Part shown: positions 8,712 through 18,095 of the stretch, piece after piece
Position numbering within the stretch: position 1 is the stretch's first letter
Layout: each line of letters begins with the position of its first letter
Origin: Clostridia bacterium
GTDB taxonomy: Bacteria; Bacillota; Peptococcia; Peptococcales; BICA1-8
Reading direction: 5' to 3'
NCBI GenBank assembly: GCA_030154225.1
Contig: JASKKI010000013.1
Location: 1-44,747 of the forward strand
Length of the DNA stretch: 44,747 nt
Notes under the pieces: model-generated
What the model was told of the DNA's origin: nothing
The model's input: the letters and a program-made list of their open reading frames with translations, nothing else
Databases searched by the model: none
Made by a program: the position numbers and the translations under genes

Positions 8712-8722
8712 GGAGGAAAATT

Positions 8723-10627
8723 ATGCGGCAAGTTTATTTAGATAATGTTCCTTTAGAAGAAGCACAATCTATATTTTTAGAAAAGGTTCATTTACCAAGA
8801 TGGACTGAAAAAATTAAAACAGAAGATGCTCTAGGAAGAGTACTGGCCAAATCTGTTTATGCTAGACGTTCAATGCCAGCTTTTCATGCATCAGCTATGG
8901 ACGGGATTGCCGTTAATTCCCAAAAAACAATAGGTGCTGATGAACAGAGACCTGTGACTTTGGAAATTGAGAAAGATTTTCTACAAGTTGATACGGGGGA
9001 TCCTATTCCTGAAGGTTTTGATGCTGTAATTATGATTGAAGATATCCAATGGCTTAATGATAGTGAAATAGAAATTCTAGCTCCGGCTACCCCCTGGCAG
9101 CATATTAGACCGGTAGGTGAAGATGTAGTGGCGGGAGAAATAATTATTCCTGCCCACCATAAAATAACTCCTCCGGATTTGGGGGTTCTACTGGCAGGTG
9201 GGGTATTGGAGCTTGAGGTTTTTATACCTCCTAAAGTTTCAATTATTCCAACAGGGTCAGAGTTAATCAGGCCGGAAGAAACAGTATCACCGGGTAAAAT
9301 AGTGGATTTTAATAGTACTGTATTAAAAGCTTATGTTACCCAGTGGGGGGCAGAAGCAAAAGCTTCCCCAATTATAAAAGATGATGTTGACTTAATAAAG
9401 CAAGGTATTATCGAGGCCTTGGACATTTGCGATATTTTAGTGGTTAATGCCGGTTCTTCGGCCGGAAGGGAAGATTTTACTGCCCAAATTATCAGGGAAC
9501 TGGGTAAGGTTTTTGTTCACGGAGTGGCAACTAAGCCAGGAAAACCTGTTATTTTAGGAATGATTAACAACAAACCTGTTGTTGGTATACCTGGTTATCC
9601 TGTTTCTGCTTATTTGGCTTTGGAGTGGTTTGTTAAGCCTTTAATTTATAAATATTATGGTATTCCTCAACCGGAAAGGCAAAAAGTTGATGTTACTTTA
9701 GGTCGGAGAGTAGTTTCTACCATGGGTAAAGAAGAGTTTGTCAGAATGACTGTGGGCTTTGTTAATGGTAAATATGTGGCCAACCCATTAAATAGAGGAG
9801 CTGGGGTTACCATGTCTTTGGTTAAAGCCCATGGCTTATTGAGAATCCCAGCCAATAGCCTGGGTTATGAGCAAGGAGAACAGGTGGAAATTGAGCTTTT
9901 TAGACCCAAAGCTGAGCTGAAGAACACTATTGTTATGGTAGGCAGTCATGATTTAACTTTAGATCTACTAGCCGCGGAAATAAGGAAATTTTCCGATGAT
10001 TTGTTTTTATCCTCTTCCCATGTAGGAAGTATGGGTGGTTTATTGGCTATTCAAAAGGAAGAAGCCCACGCTGCAGGTATACATTTGTTAGATCCGGACA
10101 CAGGGGAATATAATATACCTTATGTTGAAAAGTATATAAAAAAACCCGATCTGGTGTTAATTAACCTGGTTTACCGCGAACAGGGCTTTATTCTACCTAA
10201 AGGTAATCCAGATAATGTTCAAAATTTAGAGGATATTGCACAAAAAGACCTCTTGCTTATTAACCGTCAAAGAGGAGCAGGTACTAGAATACTTTTTGAC
10301 CACTTGTTAAAGGAAAAGGGTATTAATCCTAGTTTAATAAAAGGGTATACAAGAGAAGAGTTTTCCCATCTGGGGGTGGCGGCAGCTGTTCAGAGTGGCA
10401 GTGCTGATGTGGGAATAGGTATTAAATCAGCATCAATAGCTTATAATCTAGATTTTATTCCTATTGGTGAAGAGCGTTATGACCTGTTAATGGCGAAAAG
10501 CTTCTTAAATTCTTACCACGGCCAAATGTTTTTGAATATTATTAACTCTCCTGGATTTAAAAGTCAAGTAGAAGAATTGGGAGGTTATAGCACCAGAGAT
10601 ACAGGCCAAATTATTTGGGAAAGTTAA
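8723..10627 (+). CDS. MoeA fused to a periplasmic-binding-protein-like (PBP) domain
   Basis: A 634-residue fusion. Residues 1 to about 393 are a complete MoeA (SMPAFHASAMDGIAV, VNAGSSAGREDFTAQ, VATKPGKPVILG, GIPGYPVSA). Residues about 397-634 form a PBP-like domain (VGSHDLTLDLLA, SSHVGSMGGLLAI, RQRGAGTRILFDH, AAVQSGSADVGIGI), the type also found after a helix-turn-helix in ModE-like regulators. There is no signal peptide, so the binding domain is cytoplasmic; it may sense or hold oxyanion or cofactor. The ATG at 8723 has AAGGAGG 6 bases upstream. It sits directly before tupBC. This architecture is known in Firmicutes and archaea, but its ligand is not established. Confidence 0.9.
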   Translation: MRQVYLDNVPLEEAQSIFLEKVHLPRWTEKIKTEDALGRVLAKSVYARRSMPAFHASAMDGIAVNSQKTIGADEQRPVTLEIEKDFLQVDTGDPIPEGFDAVIMIEDIQWLNDSEIEILAPATPWQHIRPVGEDVVAGEIIIPAHHKITPPDLGVLLAGGVLELEVFIPPKVSIIPTGSELIRPEETVSPGKIVDFNSTVLKAYVTQWGAEAKASPIIKDDVDLIKQGIIEALDICDILVVNAGSSAGREDFTAQIIRELGKVFVHGVATKPGKPVILGMINNKPVVGIPGYPVSAYLALEWFVKPLIYKYYGIPQPERQKVDVTLGRRVVSTMGKEEFVRMTVGFVNGKYVANPLNRGAGVTMSLVKAHGLLRIPANSLGYEQGEQVEIELFRPKAELKNTIVMVGSHDLTLDLLAAEIRKFSDDLFLSSSHVGSMGGLLAIQKEEAHAAGIHLLDPDTGEYNIPYVEKYIKKPDLVLINLVYREQGFILPKGNPDNVQNLEDIAQKDLLLINRQRGAGTRILFDHLLKEKGINPSLIKGYTREEFSHLGVAAAVQSGSADVGIGIKSASIAYNLDFIPIGEERYDLLMAKSFLNSYHGQMFLNIINSPGFKSQVEELGGYSTRDTGQIIWES

Positions 10628-10657
10628 CTTTCGATAAAAGAAGAAGGAGAAATACAA

Positions 10658-11398
10658 GTGTTAATAGATTCATTTTTTATTGCTGTAAAATTAATACTAT
10701 CCTTTGATCCCGAGCTTTATACCATTCTTTTTCGTTCTCTATATTTAGCTTTAGCTTCAATTATTATAGCTGGCCTCCTGGGTATACCTCTTGGTACCTG
10801 GTTAGCCTTAAAAAAGTTTGGACTTAAGAGTTTTATTGTAAAATGGCTTTATGTTTTTATGGGATTACCACCTGTTTTTGTAGGGTTAATTGTATTTTTG
10901 TTCCTTTCCCGTAGTGGCCCTATTGGCCCAATAATTTACATTTTGTTTACTCCCTGGGCGATTATTATCGCCCAAACGATCCTGGCTTTACCCATTATAA
11001 TGGGTTTGACCTTAAATGCTGTTGAAGAGAAAGCGGAAATAGTTTTAATGACAGCTAGGGGGCTAGGAGCCCGGAAAAGGCAGGGATTTATTACTTTAAT
11101 AATTGAAGTTAGAATGGCAATAATTGCAGCTTTAGTTACAGCTTTTGGTAGAGTAATTGCTGAAGTAGGAGCTGTTATGATTGTAGGTGGGGATATTGAA
11201 GGTAAAACCCGGGTTTTAACTACCTCGATAGTAATGGAAACTAGGCAGGGTAATTTTGGAGAAGCATTAGCTTTAGGGCTAATTCTTTTACTCCTTTCTT
11301 TTGTGGTAAATACCGTTTTATATAACTGGCAGCATAAAGAAAGTCCCTCCAGATTAAGTTTGTTTTTGCAAAAATCTTTGACAAAAGGGAGGGATTAG
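10658..11398 (+). CDS. tupB: Tungstate ABC transporter permease TupB
   Basis: A 246-residue membrane protein with about five or six hydrophobic segments. The cytoplasmic EAA-type loop (MTARGLGARKRQGF) contacts the ATPase. The GRVIAEVGAVMIVGGDIEGKTRVLTTSI stretch is characteristic of TupB/WtpB-like permeases. The GTG start has GAAGGAG 8 bases upstream. tupC follows with one base between. Tungstate is favoured over molybdate by similarity to TupB and by the AOR and pterin-cofactor context; a substrate-binding TupA gene is not in this window. Confidence 0.85.
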   Translation: MLIDSFFIAVKLILSFDPELYTILFRSLYLALASIIIAGLLGIPLGTWLALKKFGLKSFIVKWLYVFMGLPPVFVGLIVFLFLSRSGPIGPIIYILFTPWAIIIAQTILALPIIMGLTLNAVEEKAEIVLMTARGLGARKRQGFITLIIEVRMAIIAALVTAFGRVIAEVGAVMIVGGDIEGKTRVLTTSIVMETRQGNFGEALALGLILLLLSFVVNTVLYNWQHKESPSRLSLFLQKSLTKGRD

Positions 11399-11399
11399 G

Positions 11400-12098
11400 T
11401 TGTTAGAAATACGGAATATTTCAAAAAAATATGGTGATCAATTGGTTGTAAATAATGTGAGTTTTAATTTTGAACCAGGTAAAATTTATGGGATAATTGG
11501 TCCCAATGGTGCAGGTAAGAGCACTTTATTAAGATTAATTTCTGCTTTTGAAAAACCATCTAGCGGTGAGGTTTTACTGCAAAATAAGAAACTTCTGGAA
11601 CCAACTACAAAGATCGCATGTATGTGGCAAAAACCTTATCTTTTTCAAACTACTGTATTTAAAAATATCGCTTATGGTCTCAAGGTAAGAGGAATTGAGA
11701 AAAAAGAGATCAAGAAGCGAATGGAAAAAATACTTAAACAATTTCGACTGGAAGATTTAAGAGATAAGCCGGCAAAATTTTTATCTGGTGGGGAAGGGGC
11801 AAGGGTTGCCCTAGCACGGGCAATAGCTTGTGATAGCCCAATTATTGTTTTGGATGAACCTGCTGCCAATCTTGACCCGCCTAACACAAGGATGATGGAA
11901 GAAATTCTTTTAAAAGTTCAAAAGGAAAAAAAATTAACTGTAATTATTGTTACCCATGACATGTTTCAAGCAAGAAGGTTGGCCCATTATACCTTGTTTA
12001 TGGAAAATGGTATCTTAAAAGAAGCTAATTTTACCAGTGAACTGTTTACAAAACCTCTAGAGAAAAGTACACAAAGGTTTTTACAGGGGCTACTTTAA
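11400..12098 (+). CDS. tupC: Tungstate ABC transporter ATP-binding protein TupC
   Basis: A 232-residue ABC ATPase with Walker A GPNGAGKST (34-42), signature LSGGEGARVALARA, Walker B IIVLDEPAANLD and the switch His in VTHD. The signature glutamine is replaced (LSGGEGAR). It drives the TupB permease. The TTG start follows GGGAGGG, and only one base separates it from tupB, so translation is coupled. Substrate assignment rests on the TupB partner. Confidence 0.88.
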   Translation: MLEIRNISKKYGDQLVVNNVSFNFEPGKIYGIIGPNGAGKSTLLRLISAFEKPSSGEVLLQNKKLLEPTTKIACMWQKPYLFQTTVFKNIAYGLKVRGIEKKEIKKRMEKILKQFRLEDLRDKPAKFLSGGEGARVALARAIACDSPIIVLDEPAANLDPPNTRMMEEILLKVQKEKKLTVIIVTHDMFQARRLAHYTLFMENGILKEANFTSELFTKPLEKSTQRFLQGLL

Positions 12099-12115
12099 CT
12101 TAAGGGGGAAAAGAT

Positions 12116-13105
12116 ATGAAATTACAAGATAATTTTGGAAGAAAACATGATTATTTGCGGATATCTATAACTGATAGGTGTAATTTGCGCTGTATTTATT
12201 GTATGGGAGAAGAAGGTATTAAGCTTCTGGACCACAGGGATGTCCTTAGTTATGAAGAAATTATTGGTTTTGTTAAATTTTTAGCCCCCTTGGGAATTAA
12301 GAAACTGCGTATTACCGGTGGGGAGCCTCTGGTTAGAAAAGGTGTAGAGAACTTAATTGGTGGATTAAATGAAATAAGTGGAATTGAAGATATTGCCTTA
12401 ACAACCAATGGGGAGTTATTAGCACCTATGATTGATAAGCTTATGGACAACGGGTTGCGGAGAGTAAATATAAGCCTAGATTCGTTAAAACCCAATACTT
12501 ATAAAGAGATTACCCGTATTGGCAATCTAAATAAAGTTTTACAAGGAATAAATATTGCATTAAAGAAAGGGCTAACACCCCTAAAAATTAACGTGGTTCT
12601 TATGGCAGGGGTAAATGACGAAGAAATTTATGATTTTCTTAAACTAACTTTAGATGACCCTATCCATGTCAGATTTATTGAGTATATGCCATTAGATGGT
12701 CATGACCTTAAGTGGTCTAAACGTTATCTTTCTTTACAGGTAGTAAAAGAAAAGGCTACTGCTTTAGGGTTTAAATTAAATCCTGTCGAAGGTTTAATAG
12801 GTAATGGAACAGCTGAAACCTGGCGCATTCATGGAGCGAAGGGTACAGTGGGCTTTATTCATCCTGTTAGCAATCACTTCTGTGCTTCTTGTACCCGTTT
12901 ACGCCTAACTGCCGATGGTAAATTTAAACCTTGTCTTTACTGGCAGGAAGAACTTAATGTAAGGGATACTTTAAATGATCCCCCGGCTTTAACTAATTTA
13001 ATTAAGCAGGGGTTAGCAATGAAACATGAAAAACATTTAATGTCTCCCGGTATTGAAAATCAAGAACAAGGTTATGTGCGGTGTATGGCTCAGATTGGAG
13101 GTTAA
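12116..13105 (+). CDS. moaA: GTP 3',8-cyclase MoaA (radical SAM)
   Basis: A 329-residue radical SAM enzyme that converts GTP to 3',8-cyclo-GTP, the first step of molybdopterin synthesis. The SAM cluster is Cys22, Cys26 and Cys29 (CNLRCIYC). The second, substrate-side cluster is Cys256, Cys259 and Cys273. The essential C-terminal Gly-Gly is present (AQIGG). The ATG follows AAGGGGGAAAAG. The next gene starts 3 bases after its stop and carries MoaC, the following enzyme of the pathway. Confidence 0.95.
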   Translation: MKLQDNFGRKHDYLRISITDRCNLRCIYCMGEEGIKLLDHRDVLSYEEIIGFVKFLAPLGIKKLRITGGEPLVRKGVENLIGGLNEISGIEDIALTTNGELLAPMIDKLMDNGLRRVNISLDSLKPNTYKEITRIGNLNKVLQGINIALKKGLTPLKINVVLMAGVNDEEIYDFLKLTLDDPIHVRFIEYMPLDGHDLKWSKRYLSLQVVKEKATALGFKLNPVEGLIGNGTAETWRIHGAKGTVGFIHPVSNHFCASCTRLRLTADGKFKPCLYWQEELNVRDTLNDPPALTNLIKQGLAMKHEKHLMSPGIENQEQGYVRCMAQIGG

Positions 13106-13108
13106 CTA

Positions 13109-14107
13109 ATGGATATTCCCATTATATCAGTTGTTGCAGCTGGTTCAGGCACTGGCAAAACAACTTTTCTGGAAAAACTTATTGGAGAATTGGTTGCTAG
13201 AGGAATCAAAGTTGGCACAATTAAAAGTGATGCCCATGGTTTCGAAATAGATAGACCAGGCAAGGATAGCTGGAAACATGCCCAGGCCGGGGCTAAAGCA
13301 ACTGCCATTATCGGGCCTGATAAATATGCAATTATTCATAAAGTTCCTGTGCGCAAAAATTTAGATGATGTGGCAGGTATTTTTGAAGATGTAGATATAA
13401 TTCTTGTTGAAGGATACAAAAAGGGTGATAAACCCAAAATTGAAGTGATAAGGAAGGAAAAAGGAACAGAACTATGTTCACCACTAAAGGATTTAATTGC
13501 TGTTGTAACTGATATGGAATATTTAGATGTTCCTGTTCCGGTATATGACCTGAATGATGCCGAAGGAATAGCCGATTTAATTGAAAAGCAGTTTTTAAAA
13601 AAGGAACAGGCAAATAATGATTCATATGAAGTTTTAACCCATTTCAACCAACAAGGAAGGGCACATATGGTGGATGTAACATCCAAAGATGTTACTACTA
13701 GAGAGGCCATTGCTCGGGGTGAAGTTTGGATGAAAGAAGAAACTTTAAAGTTGGTTGCCCAGGGTAAAATGGCGAAAGGGGATGTACTTGCTGTTGCTCA
13801 GGTGGCGGGAATAATGGGAGTTAAAGAAACCAGCCGTTTAATTCCAATGTGCCATCCTCTTAATATTGGTTCAGTTAATATAGAATTTAATTTAGACCAG
13901 AAAAAAAATAAGGTTGATATTGAATGCCGGGTTAAAATTACTGGGCAAACAGGTGTAGAGATGGAAGCTTTAACGGGGGTAAATATAGCTGCTTTAACCA
14001 TTTATGATATGTGTAAAGCAGTTGATAAAAATATGGTTATTAATAACATTCGCCTGGTTAGAAAAACAGGTGGTAAAAGTGGTACTTATCAAAGGGAGGG
14101 AGAATAA
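13109..14107 (+). CDS. MobB-MoaC fusion protein
   Basis: A 332-residue two-domain protein. Residues 1 to about 165 are MobB, a GTP-binding protein that assists guanylylation of molybdopterin (P-loop GSGTGKTT at 12-19, [31 protein letters not shown]). Residues about 175-332 are a complete MoaC, cyclic pyranopterin monophosphate synthase ([59 protein letters not shown]). It joins an early and a late step of the pathway. A GGAGG at the end of moaA serves the ATG at 13109. A separate mobB exists at 28830. Confidence 0.92.
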   Translation: MDIPIISVVAAGSGTGKTTFLEKLIGELVARGIKVGTIKSDAHGFEIDRPGKDSWKHAQAGAKATAIIGPDKYAIIHKVPVRKNLDDVAGIFEDVDIILVEGYKKGDKPKIEVIRKEKGTELCSPLKDLIAVVTDMEYLDVPVPVYDLNDAEGIADLIEKQFLKKEQANNDSYEVLTHFNQQGRAHMVDVTSKDVTTREAIARGEVWMKEETLKLVAQGKMAKGDVLAVAQVAGIMGVKETSRLIPMCHPLNIGSVNIEFNLDQKKNKVDIECRVKITGQTGVEMEALTGVNIAALTIYDMCKAVDKNMVINNIRLVRKTGGKSGTYQREGE

Positions 14108-15021
14108 TGGGTAAGGTAGTTGCTGTATGTACCAGTCCTAAAAAAGGAATGCGTAAAAAAAATGTAGGACAGGGTATGCTTTTAGTTGATCTAGGTTTAA
14201 AAGGAGATGCCCACGCCGGTTTTGCTCATCGTCAAGTTAGTTTATTAGCTTTGGAAAGTATAGAGAAGATGAAAAAAATGGGGCTAGATGTAGGTCCGGG
14301 GGACTTTGCTGAAAACCTGACAACCCAGGGTATTGATCTGGTTAATCTGCCGATAGGGACCCGTTTTAAGATAGGTGAAGCTGTTCTCAGAGTAACCCAA
14401 ATAGGAAAAGAATGTCATACCAGATGTGCTATTTATTATCAAGCCGGTGATTGTGTAATGCCTAAGGAAGGTATTTTTGCAGAAGTATTGAAAGGTGGAG
14501 AGGTTAAGGTAGATAATGAAATAAAGTTTTTACCCAGTTATAAACTCGGCATAGTAACTGCTAGTGATAAAGGTGCACGAGGAGAAAGGGAAGATGAAAG
14601 TGGGCGGGTAATTAAAGACAAGCTTCGTTTTCTAGCTGATGTTGCTGATTACAGAATAGTTCCCGATGAGAAAGAAGAGTTAAAAAAAGCTTTTATAGAG
14701 TTAGCCGATGAAAAGAAGGTTGATTTAATATTGACCACAGGTGGAACTGGTTTTAGCCCCAGGGACGTAACCCCTGAGGCTACTATAGAAGTTATAGATA
14801 GACATGTTCCCGGTATTCCTGAAGCCATAAGGTGGCAAAGCTACCAAATTACTCCCAAGGCCATGCTTTCCAGAGGTACTGCCGGTATTAGGGGAAAAAC
14901 TTTAATCATAAATTTACCCGGAAGTCCTAAGGCTGTGAGTGAATGTTTGGATGTTGTTTTACCGGTGTTGGATCATGGGTTGGAGATTCTTACGGGGCAG
15001 GGCGGCGAATGTGCCAGGTAA
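14107..15021 (+). CDS. MOSC domain fused to MogA/MoaB molybdopterin adenylyltransferase
   Basis: A 304-residue fusion. The first roughly 140 residues are a MOSC domain with GLKGDAHAG, QVSLLA, the GDFAENLTT segment and the conserved Cys in GKECHTRC, a fold associated with sulfur carriage to metals. The rest is MogA/MoaB (VTASDKGARGEREDESG, LTTGGTGFSPRDVTPEAT, INLPGSPKAV), which adenylylates molybdopterin before MoeA acts. The ATG overlaps the previous stop by one base (TAATG). Last gene of the operon; a long hairpin follows. Confidence 0.92.
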   Translation: MGKVVAVCTSPKKGMRKKNVGQGMLLVDLGLKGDAHAGFAHRQVSLLALESIEKMKKMGLDVGPGDFAENLTTQGIDLVNLPIGTRFKIGEAVLRVTQIGKECHTRCAIYYQAGDCVMPKEGIFAEVLKGGEVKVDNEIKFLPSYKLGIVTASDKGARGEREDESGRVIKDKLRFLADVADYRIVPDEKEELKKAFIELADEKKVDLILTTGGTGFSPRDVTPEATIEVIDRHVPGIPEAIRWQSYQITPKAMLSRGTAGIRGKTLIINLPGSPKAVSECLDVVLPVLDHGLEILTGQGGECAR

Positions 15022-15056
15022 TTAGCATTCAAATACCAGTATAGCAAAGCATCTCT

Positions 15057-15106
15057 AAAAATCTAGGCCTCAGTCGTATAATAATACGTCGAGGACCTAG
15101 GTTTTT
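15057..15106 (+). terminator. Terminator-like hairpin closing the pterin operon
   Basis: An imperfect stem joins AAAAATCTAGGCCTC to GAGGACCTAGGTTTTT around TCGTATAATAATACG. Five T residues follow. The sequence is related, in opposite orientation, to the hairpin after the formate dehydrogenase gene at 17975. Confidence 0.7.
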
Positions 15107-15152
15107 AAATAATGTAGCTAGACGAAGTATTTCAATGGTCTTAAAGTAATTT

Positions 15153-15184
15153 TTATGTGAATTATTAACATAATAAGTTATAAT
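15153..15184 (+). promoter_or_regulatory. Putative promoter and palindromic operator of the formate dehydrogenase gene
   Basis: A perfect TATAAT lies at 15179-15184. The -35 region is poor and overlaps a 21-bp palindrome (TTATGT...ACATAA, 15153-15173, with inner AAT/ATT pairing). This suggests a regulated promoter with a leader of about 75 bases. The factor is unknown. Confidence 0.35.
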
Positions 15185-15267
15185 GTAATAGAATATTCCA
15201 TTAAGGTTTTATAGTACAGATTTTTTTTTGAATAGTTTAGAATATTTACAACTTTGGGAGGGATAGA

Positions 15268-17952
15268 ATGGTTACTTTTAAGATAAATGGTCAAGTTGTA
15301 AAAGCCCCGGAAGGTACGACTATCCTGGAAGCTGCTAAAAAAATGGGTATAGAAATTCCTACCTTTTGTTATGATTCCAGGTTAAAGCCCCATGGTACTT
15401 GTAGAATATGTGTTGTGGAAGTAGAAAAGGCAAAAAGTCTACAAGCGGCTTGTTCCACCCCTATTGCTGAAGGAATGAGTATTTGGACCGAAAGTGAGCC
15501 GGTGGTGGAAGCCAGGAAAGAAATTCTAAATTTATTACTATCCAACCATCCTTTAGATTGTTTAACCTGTGATAAGTCAGGCAATTGTACCCTGCAAGCC
15601 TTATGTCAAAAATATAATATAACAGGTAGTACGCATCAGGGCCAAAAAAGCAGATATGAAAGAGATGAATCTAATCCTTTTTATTATGTGGATTTGAATA
15701 AATGTATTTTATGTAGAAAATGTGTACTCGTTTGTTCTGAGTTACAGTGTTCTGATGCCATTGGAGTGGCTGATAGAGGTTTTGCTTCCCATATAACCCC
15801 TCCCTTTGAAAAAGATATTGAACATTCCAACTGTGTTTCCTGTGGGAACTGTGTGGCAGTATGTCCTACAGGGGCACTGGTTCCTAAGAGAAAAGAAAAA
15901 TTTAGTTATGGTGAAGTCCAGATTGTGCAAACCACCTGTCCTTACTGTGGTGTAGGCTGTCAGATGGAATTGCTAGTAAAAAATAATAAAGTGGTAGAAG
16001 TCAGACCGGTATTTGCTAAACCCAACGATGGCTTGTTGTGTGTTAAAGGTAGATTTGGTTTTAATTTTATTAACCATCCTGACCGTCTGAAAAAACCGTT
16101 AATCAAGAAAAATGGTACTTTTGTAGAAGCAACTTGGGAAGAAGCCTATCAAATAATTGTTGATAAAATTAAAGAAATTAAGGAAAAGTATGGAAGTGAT
16201 GCCCTGGCGGGCTTAGCATCAGCAAGGTGTACCAATGAAGAAAACTATTTAATGCAAAAATTATTTAGAGCGGTAATTAGAACTAACAATATTGATCATT
16301 GTGCCCGACTTTGTCATGCTTCCACCGTTGCCGGTTTAGCTACAACATTAGGTAGTGGGGCCATGACAAACAGTATTGCTGAAGTACTGGATGCCGATGT
16401 TATCTTTGTTACCGGTTCAAATACAACGGAAACTCACCCGGTTATTGGAGCCAAAATCAGACAGGCTATTCGCCACAATGGAGCTAAACTGATAGTGGCC
16501 GAGCCTAGGAGAATAGATTTAGCAAAGGATGCGGATGTGTTTTTACAAATAAAACCTGGGACAAATGTAGCTTTGATGAACGGTTTGATGAGTGTTATCT
16601 TAGAAGAAGGACTTTATGATGAAGATTTTATAAGAAACAGGACAGAAAACTTTTCAGAGTTGAAAAAAATAATAACTGCTTTTTCCGCTGAAAAAGCTGC
16701 GGAAATTTGTGATGTTGATGTACAAGATATTAGAAAAGCTGCTAGAATATATGCAGCTGGAGAAAAGGGAGCAATTTATTATGCCATGGGAATTACCCAG
16801 CATAGTACAGGAACTCAGCATGTAATGAGTATATCTAACCTGGCTTTATTATGTGGCAATATAGGTAAAGAAGGGGTAGGAGTTAATCCTCTCCGCGGTC
16901 AAAATAATGTTCAAGGTGCCTGTGATATGGGAGCATTGCCTAATGTCTACCCAGGTTATCAAAAGGTAAATAGCCCGGAGGTACAGGAAAAGTTTGAAAA
17001 AGCCTGGGGATTTAAATTATCACCCAATGCCGGTTTAACCTTACCGGAGATGTTAGAAAAAGCTGAAAATAATGAATTGAAATTATTGTATATTATGGGT
17101 GAAAATCCTCTTGTTTCTGATCCGGATATAAATCATGTCCGCAAAGCGTTAGAAAATCTTGATTTCTTAGTAGTTCAAGACATTTTTTTAACAGAAACCG
17201 CCCAATTAGCTGATGTAATTTTACCAGCTGTATCTTTTGCAGAAAAAGATGGAACTTTTACCAATACGGAAAGAAGGGTGCAATTAATCCAAAAAGCTAT
17301 TAAGCCTATTGGTGATGCCAAACCGGATTGGGTAATCTTAATGGAAATTATGGATAGGCTGGGTTATAAAAAGGAATATTTACATCCTTCCGAAATTATG
17401 GAAGAAATTGCAGCTGTTACTCCCCAGTATGGAGGAATAAACTATTTCAGGATTAAGCAGGAAGGTGGTTTGCAATGGCCTTGTCCTACAAAAGATCATC
17501 CCGGTACTAAGTACCTACACCAGGGTCATTTTACCCGAGGAAAAGCATTATTTATGGCCGTTGATTATCAACAGCCTGCGGAAAATGCAGATGAAGATTA
17601 TCCTTTGATCCTAACTACCGGACGTATACTATACCAATATCATACTCGAACCATGACTGGGCGAGTAGAAGGATTAAACAAAAAAGCACCTGAAAGTTAT
17701 ATAGAAATTCATCCTGAAACAGCAAACAAACATAAAATAGAGGATGGAGAAATAATAAGGGTTATATCCCGCAGAGGTGCTATTTTTACCAAAGCACGGG
17801 TAGTTGATATAGTTAATAAAAATATAGTATTTATGCCATTTCATTATGCGGAAGGGGCAGCTAATGTCTTAACTAATAATACCTTAGATGAGAATTGTAA
17901 AATACCAGAATTGAAGGTTTGTGCCGTTAAGATAGAAAAAATAGAAATTTAG
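15268..17952 (+). CDS. fdhA: Formate dehydrogenase catalytic subunit with NuoG-like N-terminus (Cys form)
   Basis: An 894-residue W/Mo bis-pyranopterin enzyme that interconverts formate and CO2 in the cytoplasm. Domains in order: [2Fe-2S] (Cys34, 45, 48, 62); a His-Cys cluster (His94, Cys98, 101, 107); two [4Fe-4S] clusters (CILCRKC, CVSCGNC); the molybdopterin Fe4S domain (Cys224, 227, 231, 258); catalytic domain; C-terminal dinucleotide-binding domain. The active-site position is Cys349 (CARLCHAST), where many relatives have selenocysteine. Length and layout match NAD(P)-linked FDH alpha subunits such as Moorella FdhA, but no diaphorase or HydABC-like partner is adjacent. The ATG has GGGAGGG upstream. 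A role in CO2 fixation or formate oxidation is inferred. Confidence 0.88.
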   Translation: MVTFKINGQVVKAPEGTTILEAAKKMGIEIPTFCYDSRLKPHGTCRICVVEVEKAKSLQAACSTPIAEGMSIWTESEPVVEARKEILNLLLSNHPLDCLTCDKSGNCTLQALCQKYNITGSTHQGQKSRYERDESNPFYYVDLNKCILCRKCVLVCSELQCSDAIGVADRGFASHITPPFEKDIEHSNCVSCGNCVAVCPTGALVPKRKEKFSYGEVQIVQTTCPYCGVGCQMELLVKNNKVVEVRPVFAKPNDGLLCVKGRFGFNFINHPDRLKKPLIKKNGTFVEATWEEAYQIIVDKIKEIKEKYGSDALAGLASARCTNEENYLMQKLFRAVIRTNNIDHCARLCHASTVAGLATTLGSGAMTNSIAEVLDADVIFVTGSNTTETHPVIGAKIRQAIRHNGAKLIVAEPRRIDLAKDADVFLQIKPGTNVALMNGLMSVILEEGLYDEDFIRNRTENFSELKKIITAFSAEKAAEICDVDVQDIRKAARIYAAGEKGAIYYAMGITQHSTGTQHVMSISNLALLCGNIGKEGVGVNPLRGQNNVQGACDMGALPNVYPGYQKVNSPEVQEKFEKAWGFKLSPNAGLTLPEMLEKAENNELKLLYIMGENPLVSDPDINHVRKALENLDFLVVQDIFLTETAQLADVILPAVSFAEKDGTFTNTERRVQLIQKAIKPIGDAKPDWVILMEIMDRLGYKKEYLHPSEIMEEIAAVTPQYGGINYFRIKQEGGLQWPCPTKDHPGTKYLHQGHFTRGKALFMAVDYQQPAENADEDYPLILTTGRILYQYHTRTMTGRVEGLNKKAPESYIEIHPETANKHKIEDGEIIRVISRRGAIFTKARVVDIVNKNIVFMPFHYAEGAANVLTNNTLDENCKIPELKVCAVKIEKIEI

Positions 17953-17954
17953 TG

Positions 17955-18095
17955 ATATTTTTCAAAAACAAGGTCCTCGTATTATATTTATACGAGGGCT
18001 TTTTTTGTATTATTAGTCACTATAAATTACGTAGTCAATTTTTAAATATCTTGCAAATAGATAGGTTTTCTCTGATTTTTGTTTTTGAAAAATAT
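17955..18095. repeat. 16-bp perfect inverted repeats bracketing a terminator
   Basis: ATATTTTTCAAAAACA (17955-17970) recurs as its exact reverse complement at 18080-18095, with 109 bp between. The interval contains the terminator of the formate dehydrogenase gene and no ORF. It could be a tiny MITE-like remnant or chance in AT-rich DNA. Confidence 0.4.
17975..18006 (+). terminator. Rho-independent terminator after the formate dehydrogenase gene
   Basis: CCTCGTAT (17975-17982) pairs perfectly with ATACGAGG (17990-17997). A run of seven T residues follows at 18000. Confidence 0.85.

Noticed and set aside
16312-16323. Selenocysteine codon in the formate dehydrogenase
   Set aside because: The active-site codon encodes Cys (LCHAST); there is no in-frame TGA.
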